A stretch of 64,000 bases of DNA, taken from the NCBI RefSeq assembly GCF_002101555.1, contig NZ_LQOL01000041.1, forward strand, positions 1-64,000, given 5' to 3'. Made by a program: the position numbers and the translations under genes. Positions 17,411-26,005 of the stretch are shown one piece after another. The notes beneath the pieces are model-generated. The model searched no databases. It saw only the letters and a program-made list of their open reading frames with translations, and had not been told where the DNA came from. The stretch is from Mycolicibacterium canariasense. Its GTDB lineage: Bacteria; Actinomycetota; Actinomycetes; Mycobacteriales; Mycobacteriaceae. The first letter of the stretch is position 1, and each line of letters opens with the position of its first letter.

Positions 17411-17435
17411 GGCAGCGACTCCTCCGTGCGTTGAG

Positions 17436-17451
17436 TTCAACAGTTGTTGAA
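17436..17451. promoter_or_regulatory. Predicted TetR operator A
   Basis: TTCAACA-GT-TGTTGAA, seven-base arms, 26 bases upstream of the 17003-17410 gene and within the intergenic space it shares with the TetR gene. Confidence 0.75.
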
Positions 17452-17480
17452 TCCGACGCTAGGCCCACCTATTGCCCATG

Positions 17481-17494
17481 TCAACACTTGTTGA
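17481..17494. promoter_or_regulatory. Predicted TetR operator B
   Basis: TCAACA-CT-TGTTGA, the same half-site as operator A, 15 bases before the TetR start codon. Two copies of one palindrome between divergent genes fit autoregulation plus repression of the monooxygenase operon. Confidence 0.75.
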
Positions 17495-17508
17495 ATACGC
17501 TGTCCGGC

Positions 17509-18105
17509 ATGGCGACGAAACCCCGCGACGGTGCAGCCACTCGGGCCGCGATCCTGGCAACCGCACAGACGCAATTCGGTGAGCAGGGGTTCGAGCGCAC
17601 CACCATCCGCTCGGTCGCCACCGCGGCCGGCGTCGACCCGGCCCTGGTCATGCACTACTTCGGTAGCAAGGCCGGCCTGTTCGCCGCGGCGTCCCAGTTG
17701 GAGATCGCCTTCCCCGACCTATCCGGGGTTGCCCCGGGGCAGATCGCGAGTCTGCTCATCCCCCTGTTCGTCGACGTCTGGGGGCCGGAAGGGACTTTCT
17801 TGCCGCTGCTGCGTGCCGCTGCCACCAACCGAGAGGCCGCCGACACCTTGCTCGGCGTGTTCGCGGCGCAGGTCGCACCCGCGCTGGCCGCCGTGGTGCC
17901 CGACCGGCCGGCCGAACGCGCCGCGCTCGTCGGCGCGCAGTTACTCGGTGTCGCGGTGTCGCGCTACATTCTCGGCACGCCGCCGCTGGTGGACATGGCC
18001 GACGCCGAGCTGATCGACTGGCTGACCCCGGTGCTGGCACACCTTCTCACCGGTCCTGCTGCCGCCCCCCGCCCGCGTCAGCCCGCCCAGACGTCCTCGA
18101 CGTAG
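17509..18105 (+). CDS. TetR-family regulator
   Basis: The 198-residue protein has a TetR helix-turn-helix at the N terminus (AAILATAQTQFGEQGFERTTIRSVATAAGVDPALVMHYFGSKAGLF) and a ligand domain of the common TetR_C type (LVGAQLLGVAVSRYILG). It starts at ATG 17509, divergent from the hypothetical/monooxygenase pair, with two matching palindromes between. The 3' end overlaps the end of the convergent P450-reductase gene by 28 bases. The effector is unknown, plausibly a substrate of the monooxygenase. Confidence 0.9.
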   Translation: MATKPRDGAATRAAILATAQTQFGEQGFERTTIRSVATAAGVDPALVMHYFGSKAGLFAAASQLEIAFPDLSGVAPGQIASLLIPLFVDVWGPEGTFLPLLRAAATNREAADTLLGVFAAQVAPALAAVVPDRPAERAALVGAQLLGVAVSRYILGTPPLVDMADAELIDWLTPVLAHLLTGPAAAPRPRQPAQTSST

Positions 18106-21100
18106 CGGTCCGACTCGACCAGGCCGATGAGCCAGTCGCGGGCCTGATTCTCGTCGGCGCCGGTCCGGGTCCGGTAGATGTCGAGGAATGCCTGCCGCAC
18201 CGACGGCGCCATCCGGGCTCCGTCACCGCAGACGTACACGTGCGTGTCCTTGGCCGGGTCACCCAGCAGCGCCCACACGTCATCGGCGTCCGCGGTGATC
18301 CGGTCCTGGACGTAGCGGACGCCGTTCTGCGGTGCCCTGGAGAAGGCCGGCCGCATCCGGACGATCCCGAGATCTTCGGCGAGGTCGAACTGGTCGCGGA
18401 AGATGTAGTCGACATCGGGGTCGCGGACACCGAAGAAGCACAGCGCCGGCGCGTACGGGGCGCCGTTCTGACGAGCCGCGAGCCGGTCACCGAGAAAGCC
18501 GCGGAACGGCGCGACACCGGTCCCGGCGCTCACCAGGATGACGTTCTTCGCCGGATCGGCACCGGCCCGGAACGCTTGTCGGGCCTGGTCGACCCTGGCG
18601 CGGATGTGCGCTCCTGGGCCCAGTGCGGCCAGATGGTTCGACGCCACGCCCTTGAACAGTCCCCGCCCGGATCGGGCCGGCGCATCGAGCACGCTGACCA
18701 CCAGGGCGACGACCTTCGGGGACAGCAGCGAGGACGAGGCGATGGAATAGTGCCGCGGCGTCATCGGCTCCAGCAGCTCGAGCAGGTCCGCTCCGGTGAC
18801 CGCGCACGCGGGGAATTCGAGCAGGCATTCGATGGGGCTGAGCGCACACGGTTCGGCCGACTCGGCCAGCGTTTCGAGCCGCTGCCGCTCGGGGGCGCAC
18901 GGGTTCACTGCCGCAAGCCGGCGCAGCTGACTGCGGGTCGCGGGTTTGCGCAATTCGACGAAATGGGTCAGCAGCTCCCGCACGCTGACCTCGCGGTCGA
19001 GCGCGATGAGCCGCCGCGACGTGCGCCGTGGGTTGATCGACAACCGCAGCGCGGGATCGATCCCGAGTTGTTCGAGCACCATGTCGACCAACTCGGGCGG
19101 ATTGTCCGCCAGGACGGTCAGATGGTCCCCGGTGTGATATTCGACGCCGTCGGGCAGGGCGATGCGGACGAAGTGTTTTGCCTGCCCCAGCGCGTTCTGA
19201 TCGCTGACCAGTTCGGTGTTCTCCAGCACCGTCATCGGTGCCACAGCGAACCGGCCGTCGATGGCGGCGGTGAGCGGGCCGACGATGAGCCGCAGATCGT
19301 AGAGCGGCTCCTCGGCATCGGTCACCGCGACCGCGTCGGGATCACCGAACCGCTGCGACAACGCCGACCACAGTGCCGTGGAGAACTCTTCCAGCGTTCC
19401 GGTCAGGTCGCCGGAGGTGTCGGCCGCCGCGAGCGGAACCAGACGGGTACCGCCCAATGCGGTGAGCCGTTCGTCGATCCGCTTCGGCACCGCTTGATAG
19501 GTGTCCGCCCAGTTGTGGTCGCCGACGCCGAGCACCGCGAACAACGGGTTCCCGCCCAGGGTTGCATCCGGACCGGTGAGCCAGGACAGGAATTCGCGCG
19601 CGTCATCGGTCGGCTGCCCGTTGTAGGACGACGCCACGATCAGCAGCGCGTCGACCTCCGGGAGGCCGCCTGCGGCGTCGTCGAGCGGGCTTACCGTTGC
19701 GGCACAGCCGATATCGCCGGCCTCCTCGGCCAGTTGCTTGGCCAGCGCCCGGCAGGTGCCCAGATTCGACCCGTGCAGGACGGCCAAGGTGGTGCCGGGC
19801 TTCAGGGCGCGCACCGGCGCGGCCGGTGTCTGGTCGGCGATGACCGCGGTTGGGGTGGCGCTCACCCGATCGGCGGGGGTGCGCCGTTGCAGGCCCAGGC
19901 GGAAGCCGGCCGGGCGGCGGCTCAGCGGCCCATCCCAGCGCAATACGTAATGCTCGGTGTCGAGAAGCCGGTAGCGGTGCACGATCCGGGCGATCGCCAT
20001 CGTCGCCTCGTGCAGCGCGAACTGCCGGCCGATACACGACCGCGCACCGGTGCCGAAGGGCTTGAACAACGCCGTCGAGCGTGCGGCCGCACTTTCCGGC
20101 TCGAACCGGTCCGGATCGAACAATTCGACGTTGTCGCCCCACGCCGGATCCCGGTGCAGGGCCCCGGTCAGCACCGTGACCGCCTCGCCCCGCTTGATGG
20201 GGTAGGCGCCACCGAACACCGTGTCCGCCAACGCCATCCGGTCGAAGCTGAGTACCGGCGGGGACAGTCGCAACGTTTCGTTGATGACCTGCCGCAGGAA
20301 GGTGAACTTGCCGATGTCGTCATAGCCGGGCAGCCGGTCGTCATCGGTGCCGAAGACGCCGTCGGCCTCGGCCCGTACCCGGGCCAGCACCGCGGGATGA
20401 TGCACCAAGTTGTAGAGGGTGTTGGGCATCAACTCCGATGTGGTCAGCTGACCGGCGATCAGGAACGTCATGATCTGGTTGCGGATGTTCGGCTCGTCCA
20501 GCCCCGGATCGCCGAGCATCAGATACAGCAGATCGTCGGCACCCTCGTCGCGGCCCGCGCGATGCCCGGCGATGAGTTCGTCGAAGTACGCCGTCAGTGT
20601 CGCCCGTTCAGCCTCGAATCGCGCTGTCGTCTCGCCCTTTCCGAGTTCGCCGAGGGCGTCGGTGAAGCTCTGCGGGATGGGTGCCAGACCGTCGTAATCA
20701 TAGGACTCGAACCGGGCGCCGAAGCCGGCCAGCGCGACGGTGTCCATGGCCAGCTTCTGCAGATCACCCGAGACGTCCACGGGTTGTCGGCCGGCCTGGG
20801 CATCCCAGCGCTCGATCATCCGGCAGTTGATATCGAGCATCGCGCCGTGATAGTTGCGCAGCCCGGCATAGCTGAAGCCCGGCAGCAGAACATCGTGTGC
20901 CTTCTGCCAATTCGGCTCGCCGTAGAACGCGGTGAACAATCCGTCACCGGCCAGCGGGCGCACCCTGGCCAGCGAAGGCGTCAGATTCTTGGCGAACCGC
21001 GCCTCGTCGCAAAGTTCCTCGACCAACTCCGGCGAGCACACGTAGAGCTTGCGGAAACCGCTGTAGTCGGCATAGAAGATCGGCCCGTGCAGTTCGCCGA

Positions 21101-21230
21101 GGATGTCCACCGGCAGCGCGTACGGCCGTCCGGCAAGGTCGGCCGGGCCGGGTAGTGCACCTTGGGCGGAGGGGACGTCCGCCAGCTCGGGGGCGAGGGA
21201 CGGTGCGAAGTCGGACATGCCGGGCAGCAT
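18078..21230 (-). CDS. Self-sufficient cytochrome P450-NADPH reductase fusion (CYP102/BM3-like)
   Basis: The 1050-residue protein matches the length of P450 BM3. The heme domain (1-450) has ExxR at E318-R321, FDPDRF, and the cysteine-ligand loop FGTGARSCIG with C399. A flavodoxin-like FMN domain follows (HGSNLGT, 486-492; SSYNGQP, 534-540). The FAD/NADPH domain shows RHYSIASS (826-833), SAGTGVAPFRGF (901-912) and a terminal VYVCGDG. This arrangement passes electrons from NADPH through FAD and FMN to heme for fatty-acid-type hydroxylation. The I-helix motif, normally A-G-x-E-T-T, reads A259-G-Q-L-T-T264, so the conserved acid is Leu. ATG 21218 (MSDF) is an alternative start. Confidence 0.94.
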   Translation of the reverse strand: MLPGMSDFAPSLAPELADVPSAQGALPGPADLAGRPYALPVDILGELHGPIFYADYSGFRKLYVCSPELVEELCDEARFAKNLTPSLARVRPLAGDGLFTAFYGEPNWQKAHDVLLPGFSYAGLRNYHGAMLDINCRMIERWDAQAGRQPVDVSGDLQKLAMDTVALAGFGARFESYDYDGLAPIPQSFTDALGELGKGETTARFEAERATLTAYFDELIAGHRAGRDEGADDLLYLMLGDPGLDEPNIRNQIMTFLIAGQLTTSELMPNTLYNLVHHPAVLARVRAEADGVFGTDDDRLPGYDDIGKFTFLRQVINETLRLSPPVLSFDRMALADTVFGGAYPIKRGEAVTVLTGALHRDPAWGDNVELFDPDRFEPESAAARSTALFKPFGTGARSCIGRQFALHEATMAIARIVHRYRLLDTEHYVLRWDGPLSRRPAGFRLGLQRRTPADRVSATPTAVIADQTPAAPVRALKPGTTLAVLHGSNLGTCRALAKQLAEEAGDIGCAATVSPLDDAAGGLPEVDALLIVASSYNGQPTDDAREFLSWLTGPDATLGGNPLFAVLGVGDHNWADTYQAVPKRIDERLTALGGTRLVPLAAADTSGDLTGTLEEFSTALWSALSQRFGDPDAVAVTDAEEPLYDLRLIVGPLTAAIDGRFAVAPMTVLENTELVSDQNALGQAKHFVRIALPDGVEYHTGDHLTVLADNPPELVDMVLEQLGIDPALRLSINPRRTSRRLIALDREVSVRELLTHFVELRKPATRSQLRRLAAVNPCAPERQRLETLAESAEPCALSPIECLLEFPACAVTGADLLELLEPMTPRHYSIASSSLLSPKVVALVVSVLDAPARSGRGLFKGVASNHLAALGPGAHIRARVDQARQAFRAGADPAKNVILVSAGTGVAPFRGFLGDRLAARQNGAPYAPALCFFGVRDPDVDYIFRDQFDLAEDLGIVRMRPAFSRAPQNGVRYVQDRITADADDVWALLGDPAKDTHVYVCGDGARMAPSVRQAFLDIYRTRTGADENQARDWLIGLVESDRYVEDVWAG

Positions 21231-21473
21231 AGGTGCGAAAAGCCGTCGGCGGACCGGATCTTGGGCGGCCGGCAGATCTTTTCTGCCGCTACGATCGTCG
21301 GCACGACGGCGTCGGCGGGTGCGCAGAGAATTGCCGGCAAAGCATGAGCGTCCACGCGCCCGCGGTTGTCCAGCTCTTCACGCACTCGTGGGCGCAATTG
21401 CGTGCTGCGGCCAGCGAACTCGGTCTCGATCGACAAGCCACCGGCACCGGGCCCGTACCTCAAGGCCCGGGAG

Positions 21474-22886
21474 TCAGACCCCGATCAGCGTGTCGATCCA
21501 GCCGCGGGCGAAGTACAGCAGGAAGCCGGCCGCGACGATCCACAACAACGGGCTGATCTCGCGGCCCTTGCCCGCCGCGGTGCGCACCACCGCCCACGAG
21601 ATGAATCCGACGCCGATGCCGTTGGCGATCGAATAGCTCAGCGGCATGACCGCGACGGTGAGCACCACCGGCAGCGCGATCGAGAAGTCGGCCAGGTCGA
21701 TCTCGCGCAGATGCGAGGCCATCATGGCGCCGACGATCACCAGCGCCGCGGCCGCGACCTCCGATGGCACGATGGCCGCCAGCGGTGTGAGAAACATTGC
21801 GGCGAGGAACAATCCGCCGGTAACCAGGCTGGCCAGCCCGGTACGGGCGCCTTCCCCGATGCCGGTGCCGGACTCGATGAAGACCGTGTTGGACGAGGCC
21901 GACACCGCGCCGCCGACCACCGCACCGGCGCCCTCGACGACCAACGCGGACTGCAGCCGCGGGAAGTTGCCCTGCGCGTCGGCGACCCCGGCCTGCCGGG
22001 ACAATCCGGTGAAGGTGCCCATCGCGTCGAAGAAGTTGGTGAACACCAGGGTGAACACCAGCATGACGGCGGCCAGGATGCCGATCCGGCCGAAACTGTC
22101 CAGGCTGAACGCGCCGACCAGGGACAGATCGGGAATCGAGAACGGCGCCCCCTGCAGGGTTGGCACCGACAGACCCCAGCCGCCGGGCTTCTCCTGGGCC
22201 GACCCGAGGTGCCAGATGGCCTCGATGACGACGGCCACCAGGGTGCCGATGATGAGCCCGACGAGGATGCCGCCGCGCACCTTGCGGGCCACCAGGACGC
22301 CGGTGAGCAGCAGCGTGAAGGCGAACACCACGGTCGGGATGCTGGTGATGGAGCCGGCGCCGTGCCCGCCCAGGCCGACCGGCGGCGACGGCCCGCCGGT
22401 GGACGCCACGAACCCGGCGTCCACCAGGCCGATGAACAGGATGAACAAGCCGATCCCGGCGGTGATCGCCAGTTTCAACGGCATCGGCACGGCGTCGAAG
22501 ATCAGCCTGCGCAGCCCGGTGACCGCGAACAGCACGATGATCAGGCCGTTGATCACCACCAGGCCCATCGCCTCGGGCCAGGTGAGCGAACCCACCACCG
22601 AGGACGCCAGGAACGAGTTGATGCCCAGGCCAGCCGCGAACGCGAACGGCAACCGGGCGATCACCCCGAACAGGATGGTCATCACCCCGGCGGCCAGCGA
22701 GGTCACCGCCGACACCTGGGTGAAGCCCAGTTTGGCGCCGGTGACGTCGGTGCCGCCGGACAGGATGATCGGGTTCAGCACGATGATGTACGCCATCGCG
22801 ATGAAGGTGACGACGCCACCACGCAGTTCGGCGGCGACGCTCGAGCCACGGGCACTGATATCGAAGAAGCGGTCCAGCCGGTTCAC
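21474..22886 (-). CDS. NCS2/AzgA-type purine permease
   Basis: The 470-residue integral membrane protein, with about 12-14 hydrophobic segments, belongs to the AzgA branch of nucleobase-ascorbate transporters. Family motifs visible are the early GGVVTFIAMAYIIVLNP, FTNFFDAMGTFTGLSRQAG and SSNTVFIESGTGIGEGARTG. Members import hypoxanthine, guanine or adenine with protons. GTG 22886 follows AAGGTCG. No purine riboswitch or nearby purine-catabolic gene is seen, so regulation is not readable. Confidence 0.9.
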   Translation of the reverse strand: MNRLDRFFDISARGSSVAAELRGGVVTFIAMAYIIVLNPIILSGGTDVTGAKLGFTQVSAVTSLAAGVMTILFGVIARLPFAFAAGLGINSFLASSVVGSLTWPEAMGLVVINGLIIVLFAVTGLRRLIFDAVPMPLKLAITAGIGLFILFIGLVDAGFVASTGGPSPPVGLGGHGAGSITSIPTVVFAFTLLLTGVLVARKVRGGILVGLIIGTLVAVVIEAIWHLGSAQEKPGGWGLSVPTLQGAPFSIPDLSLVGAFSLDSFGRIGILAAVMLVFTLVFTNFFDAMGTFTGLSRQAGVADAQGNFPRLQSALVVEGAGAVVGGAVSASSNTVFIESGTGIGEGARTGLASLVTGGLFLAAMFLTPLAAIVPSEVAAAALVIVGAMMASHLREIDLADFSIALPVVLTVAVMPLSYSIANGIGVGFISWAVVRTAAGKGREISPLLWIVAAGFLLYFARGWIDTLIGV

Positions 22887-22979
22887 GGTTCGACCTTAGA
22901 GGCACCGGGACCGCGACGCGGGTAGGCGGGCTCCTGTAACGCCTCCGGCGTTGTGGCGATGAACCATGCGAGACAGCTG

Positions 22980-23024
22980 CTGGCCCGGGGCCAGTGTCGG
23001 GGGAGATGGCTGCAACTTGGCAGC
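22980..23024 (+). promoter_or_regulatory. Structured leader upstream of the Pro/Ala/Thr-rich protein gene
   Basis: Two hairpins can be drawn: CTGGCCC-G-GGGCCAG (22980-22994) and GCTGC-AACTTG-GCAGC (23009-23024), followed by TTTTTAAGGAG before the GTG start at 23073. No known riboswitch consensus fits. This may be a leader structure or coincidence of GC-rich sequence. Confidence 0.3.
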
Positions 23025-23072
23025 AGTGGCTGGATGCCACGCTCCTTGGACTTTTTAAGGAGTGGATGCACG

Positions 23073-24770
23073 GTGCGTGCAACGCGTGAACTGTTCCCCC
23101 GCCGACACGTCGTCGCCGGTGTGGCGTCGAGCCTGATCATCTCGATGACTGCGCTGATCTCGGGACTGGCGCCCGCGGCGGCGTCGCCCGACACCAAAGC
23201 CGATCCCTCGGCGCCGACGACGACCCTCGTCGAGGCGCCGGAACCGGCGGCCCCGCAGTCGCAGGCCCCGAAATCCGAGCAGGGCGGCCGCGAGCCGCAA
23301 TTGCCCACGGCCGCACCGCAACCGGAGCCTTTGCCCGAGGTGGTGGTGCCCACCCAGGCCCCGCCCACGCAGCCCAAGCCTGCCCGGACACCGACGGCCA
23401 CGCCGACGGTCGAGGTGCCCGCTGAGCCGGCGCCGCCGACCACCCACGCCACGACCACCGCGGCGCCGCTGCCTGCGACCACCGAGGCACCGCAGCCCGC
23501 GACCACCACCCCGGTGCCGACCACCCACACCTCGACCACCAAGGTCGCCGAACCGACGACCGCCGCCCCCACGTCGACGCCGAAGGCCACCCCGACCGCA
23601 ACGCCGGCCGAGCCCAGCCCACCGCCCCGGGTGGCCCGCACCGAGGATCGGCCGGCTGCCGCGGAGCCGTCCCCGGCACCGCCGGTGGACCCGACCGCTC
23701 CCGCCGCGCCGACGCCGACCACTCCCATGGCGCCCACCACGCCGCCGACCCCGGCCGACCCGGCCGCCGAGGTGGCCGCCACCCCCACCGTCACCGGTGT
23801 GCCGTCGAGCACCGAGACGTCGTCGACCGCCACCAAGGCCGCCCGACCCATCGAGACGGTGCGGCCGCAGACACTCGACGCGCCCGAGGCGGATGTCGAA
23901 TTGGCCCGCAACGCCAAGCCGATCGAGCAGCAGCCCGAGCCGGCGCCGCAGCAGGACATCGCCGCACTCGCGGTGTCGCTCAACGTGACCCATCGCGACG
24001 ACGACCGGGACTGGAACCGGCCCGATTTCGTAACCAGCCACCGCGATGGCCGGGACTGGGACCGCAAGGTGCGGCAGTGGCGGCCGGAGTGGGTCCAATA
24101 CGACGAGCACTACCGCCCGATCATCTTCAACCCGTACCGGGATCCGGTGCGTGTCGTGTACGTGTACCAGAATTCACCGCGGATCGTGACGATCAACCCG
24201 CTGCAACGGGTGGTGCTCTACGCCGCCGAGTTGGCCGCCTACAGCTTCACCGCCGTGGTGGTCAACGCACTCAACACGGCCGTCAACGTCGCCGTCGGTA
24301 GCTTCTTCGGCGGTGGTTTCATCCCCGCCGTCGGGGTGGCGCTCCCGCCGCCCCCGCCCCCGGTGTGGCGCTACGACAACGTGCCCGTCCAGGTGCGGTA
24401 CTCGCGCGCCGTCTACGAACCGTTCCGGGTGCAGCGCATCGTCGACGTCGGCGACGACACCCGCTACGGCGAGCGTAAGGTCCTGCTCGACGGCGTCACC
24501 CCGGCCTGGGGTGTCTGGACGCAAACCGCCACGGGTGAACGGCAATTCGAGGTGCACCGCACCCAGCAGTTCCCGGGTCTCGACGAACCGCGCGAAGCGC
24601 CGTTGCCGGGCGACTACCGGATGCAGCTCGTCGCAGACAACACCACCGAGGCGTCGAATGGGTTGGACCGCAACCAGATCTATCTGATGGCGGCGGCGGT
24701 GGCCTGCTCGGTGCTCAGCCTCGGCGCGGTGGGCCTGGTGGTGCTGATGGGCCGCCGGCGCGGACTGTAG
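23073..24770 (+). CDS. Large Pro/Ala/Thr-rich exported membrane-anchored protein
   Basis: This 565-residue protein is not a family I can name. The N terminus (RATRELFPRRHVVAG...SMTALISGLAPAAAS) is a signal peptide or membrane anchor. A low-complexity region of about 230 residues rich in Pro, Ala and Thr follows (about 38-265). Next comes a basic/aromatic stretch (DDDRDWNRPDF...DGRDWDRKVRQWRPEW), a hydrophobic part (YAAELAAYSFTAVVVNALNTAV), a PPPPPP run and a globular part of about 100 residues. A final membrane helix (LMAAAVACSVLSLGAVGLVVLMG) ends in RRRGL. The topology suggests a PAT-rich spacer reaching through the cell wall. GTG 23073 follows AAGGAG. Confidence 0.8.
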   Translation: MRATRELFPRRHVVAGVASSLIISMTALISGLAPAAASPDTKADPSAPTTTLVEAPEPAAPQSQAPKSEQGGREPQLPTAAPQPEPLPEVVVPTQAPPTQPKPARTPTATPTVEVPAEPAPPTTHATTTAAPLPATTEAPQPATTTPVPTTHTSTTKVAEPTTAAPTSTPKATPTATPAEPSPPPRVARTEDRPAAAEPSPAPPVDPTAPAAPTPTTPMAPTTPPTPADPAAEVAATPTVTGVPSSTETSSTATKAARPIETVRPQTLDAPEADVELARNAKPIEQQPEPAPQQDIAALAVSLNVTHRDDDRDWNRPDFVTSHRDGRDWDRKVRQWRPEWVQYDEHYRPIIFNPYRDPVRVVYVYQNSPRIVTINPLQRVVLYAAELAAYSFTAVVVNALNTAVNVAVGSFFGGGFIPAVGVALPPPPPPVWRYDNVPVQVRYSRAVYEPFRVQRIVDVGDDTRYGERKVLLDGVTPAWGVWTQTATGERQFEVHRTQQFPGLDEPREAPLPGDYRMQLVADNTTEASNGLDRNQIYLMAAAVACSVLSLGAVGLVVLMGRRRGL

Positions 24771-24773
24771 GAA

Positions 24774-25202
24774 TCAGGCGTGCACGTTGCGCAAGCCGAC
24801 GGCACCGCGCAGACCCGAGCAGTTGACGCAGCCGACGCAGCCCACACAGTCGGTGCACGCGACGCAGGCCACGCAGGCTCGGCATTTCCGGCAGGCCACA
24901 CACGCCAGGCAGCACGCGCAGCCGACGAGGGCCGCACACAGGATGGTGAAGGCGCTGGCGAACACGGCGAAACTGCCTGCCACGCCGGCACTTGCGCCGG
25001 TGGCGATGGAGCCGGCCACACCCGCGCTGTTCGCCGTGGCGATCGAACCGGCCACCGCGGCGCTGCCGACGGTGGCGATCGAACCCGCGACCGCCGCACT
25101 GCCCACCGTGGCGATCGAACCGCCCACCCCGGCGCTGCCGACGGTGCCGACGGAATCCGTGACGGCGGAGTTACCTCCCGGCCCAAGGTTCGTCGGTTCC
25201 AC
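24774..25202 (-). CDS. Hexad-repeat / Cys-x-x-repeat protein (142 aa), function unknown
   Basis: This unrecognised protein is built of two arrays. Residues 22-87 form eleven near-perfect six-residue units of the type [GNA]-S-x-x-[VTF]-x (for example GSIATV, GSAAVA), which could form a beta-solenoid or a small-residue membrane-packing structure. Residues 89-128 hold fourteen cysteines, with Cys at every third residue from 98 to 128 (CVACVACTDCVGCVGCVNC). The tail is GLRGAVGLRNVHA. GTG 25202 overlaps the SDR stop codon by one base and has GGGAG eight bases before it, so it is translationally coupled to the SDR. Metal binding, disulfide ladders or cysteine modification are all possible. Confidence 0.75.
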   Translation of the reverse strand: MEPTNLGPGGNSAVTDSVGTVGSAGVGGSIATVGSAAVAGSIATVGSAAVAGSIATANSAGVAGSIATGASAGVAGSFAVFASAFTILCAALVGCACCLACVACRKCRACVACVACTDCVGCVGCVNCSGLRGAVGLRNVHA

Positions 25203-25942
25203 TAGTCCGCTCCCTTCCCGTTGTCTACGCGGTACACCGCACCGTGGATGGCCGCCGCGTCCGCGCTGGCCAGGAACGCGATGGTCGTGGCGACGTCGAC
25301 AGGATCCATGAAACCGCGCGGGGCGGCGATCCGCATGATCAGCTCCCAATCCGCGTCGTCCGGGGCGGCGAAGTCGGTCACCTGCGGGGTGAGCATCCCG
25401 CCCGGGCACACCGCGTTGATCCGCACCTTCTCCTTGGTGAACTCCACGGCCAGCGCCCGAGTCAGCCCGACCAGCCCGTGTTTGGCGGCGCAGTAACCCG
25501 CCGAGTAGACCTCACCCTCGACACCGGCCACCGACGCGACGTTGACGATATTGCCGCCGGTTTCCAGCAGATGCGGCAGCGCGGCCCGGCACAGGTAGAA
25601 CGGCCCGTTCAGGTTGACCGCCAGATCATGCTCCCATTCCGCGTCGGTCAGCGTGATGGTGCGGCGCATCTGGTGGAAGCCGGCCACATTGGCCAGCACG
25701 TCCAGACGCCCGAACGCGGCCACACAGTCGGCGACGGCCTGGCGGCAGGCCGCGGCGGAACCGATGTCCACCGAGGCGTACCGTCCGCCGGGCACGTCGG
25801 CGAACACCTCGGCCAGCCGGCCGGTATCGCGCGCGATGCCGAACACCGTCGCGCCCCGTTCGGCGAAAACCTTCACCGTCGCCGCTCCCAATCCAGACGA
25901 CGCTCCGGTCACCAACGCCACTTTGCCGTCGAGTGCAGTCAT
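25202..25942 (-). CDS. Short-chain dehydrogenase/reductase (SDR)
   Basis: The 246-residue classical SDR has the NAD(P)-binding TGASSGLG motif (about 12-19), NVAG after the fourth strand, an active-site Ser-rich NVASVAG strand and the catalytic YCAAK (YxxxK). The segment VCPGGMLTPQ follows. Residues after the second strand (ARDTGR) give no firm cofactor choice. ATG 25942 was chosen because the frame before it has no homology-like features. Its stop codon overlaps the GTG of the hexad/Cys-repeat protein. The substrate is unknown. Confidence 0.9.
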   Translation of the reverse strand: MTALDGKVALVTGASSGLGAATVKVFAERGATVFGIARDTGRLAEVFADVPGGRYASVDIGSAAACRQAVADCVAAFGRLDVLANVAGFHQMRRTITLTDAEWEHDLAVNLNGPFYLCRAALPHLLETGGNIVNVASVAGVEGEVYSAGYCAAKHGLVGLTRALAVEFTKEKVRINAVCPGGMLTPQVTDFAAPDDADWELIMRIAAPRGFMDPVDVATTIAFLASADAAAIHGAVYRVDNGKGAD

Positions 25943-26005
25943 GCGGCTGACTCTCTCACGGTACAAAGCCGGGACGTGTCCGAAGCGCCCTGTAATACTG
26001 CGACG

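Noticed and set aside
18240..21155. Open frame of 971 codons antisense to the P450-reductase gene
   Set aside because: The sense strand encodes every expected P450, FMN and FAD/NADPH motif; the antisense product has none and is a GC-driven shadow.
22887..23072. Leader considered as a c-di-AMP (ydaO) or other known riboswitch
   Set aside because: The hallmark conserved segments of known classes could not be found; only simple hairpins are present.
23160..23850. Repetitive C/G-rich tract considered as a non-coding repeat
   Set aside because: It is continuous coding sequence for the Pro/Ala/Thr-rich spacer, with signal peptide before and a domain after.
25010..25150. Tandem DNA repeat considered as a CRISPR or VNTR array
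   Set aside because: The units are contiguous, encode the protein hexads in frame and have no spacers; it is a coding repeat, not CRISPR.
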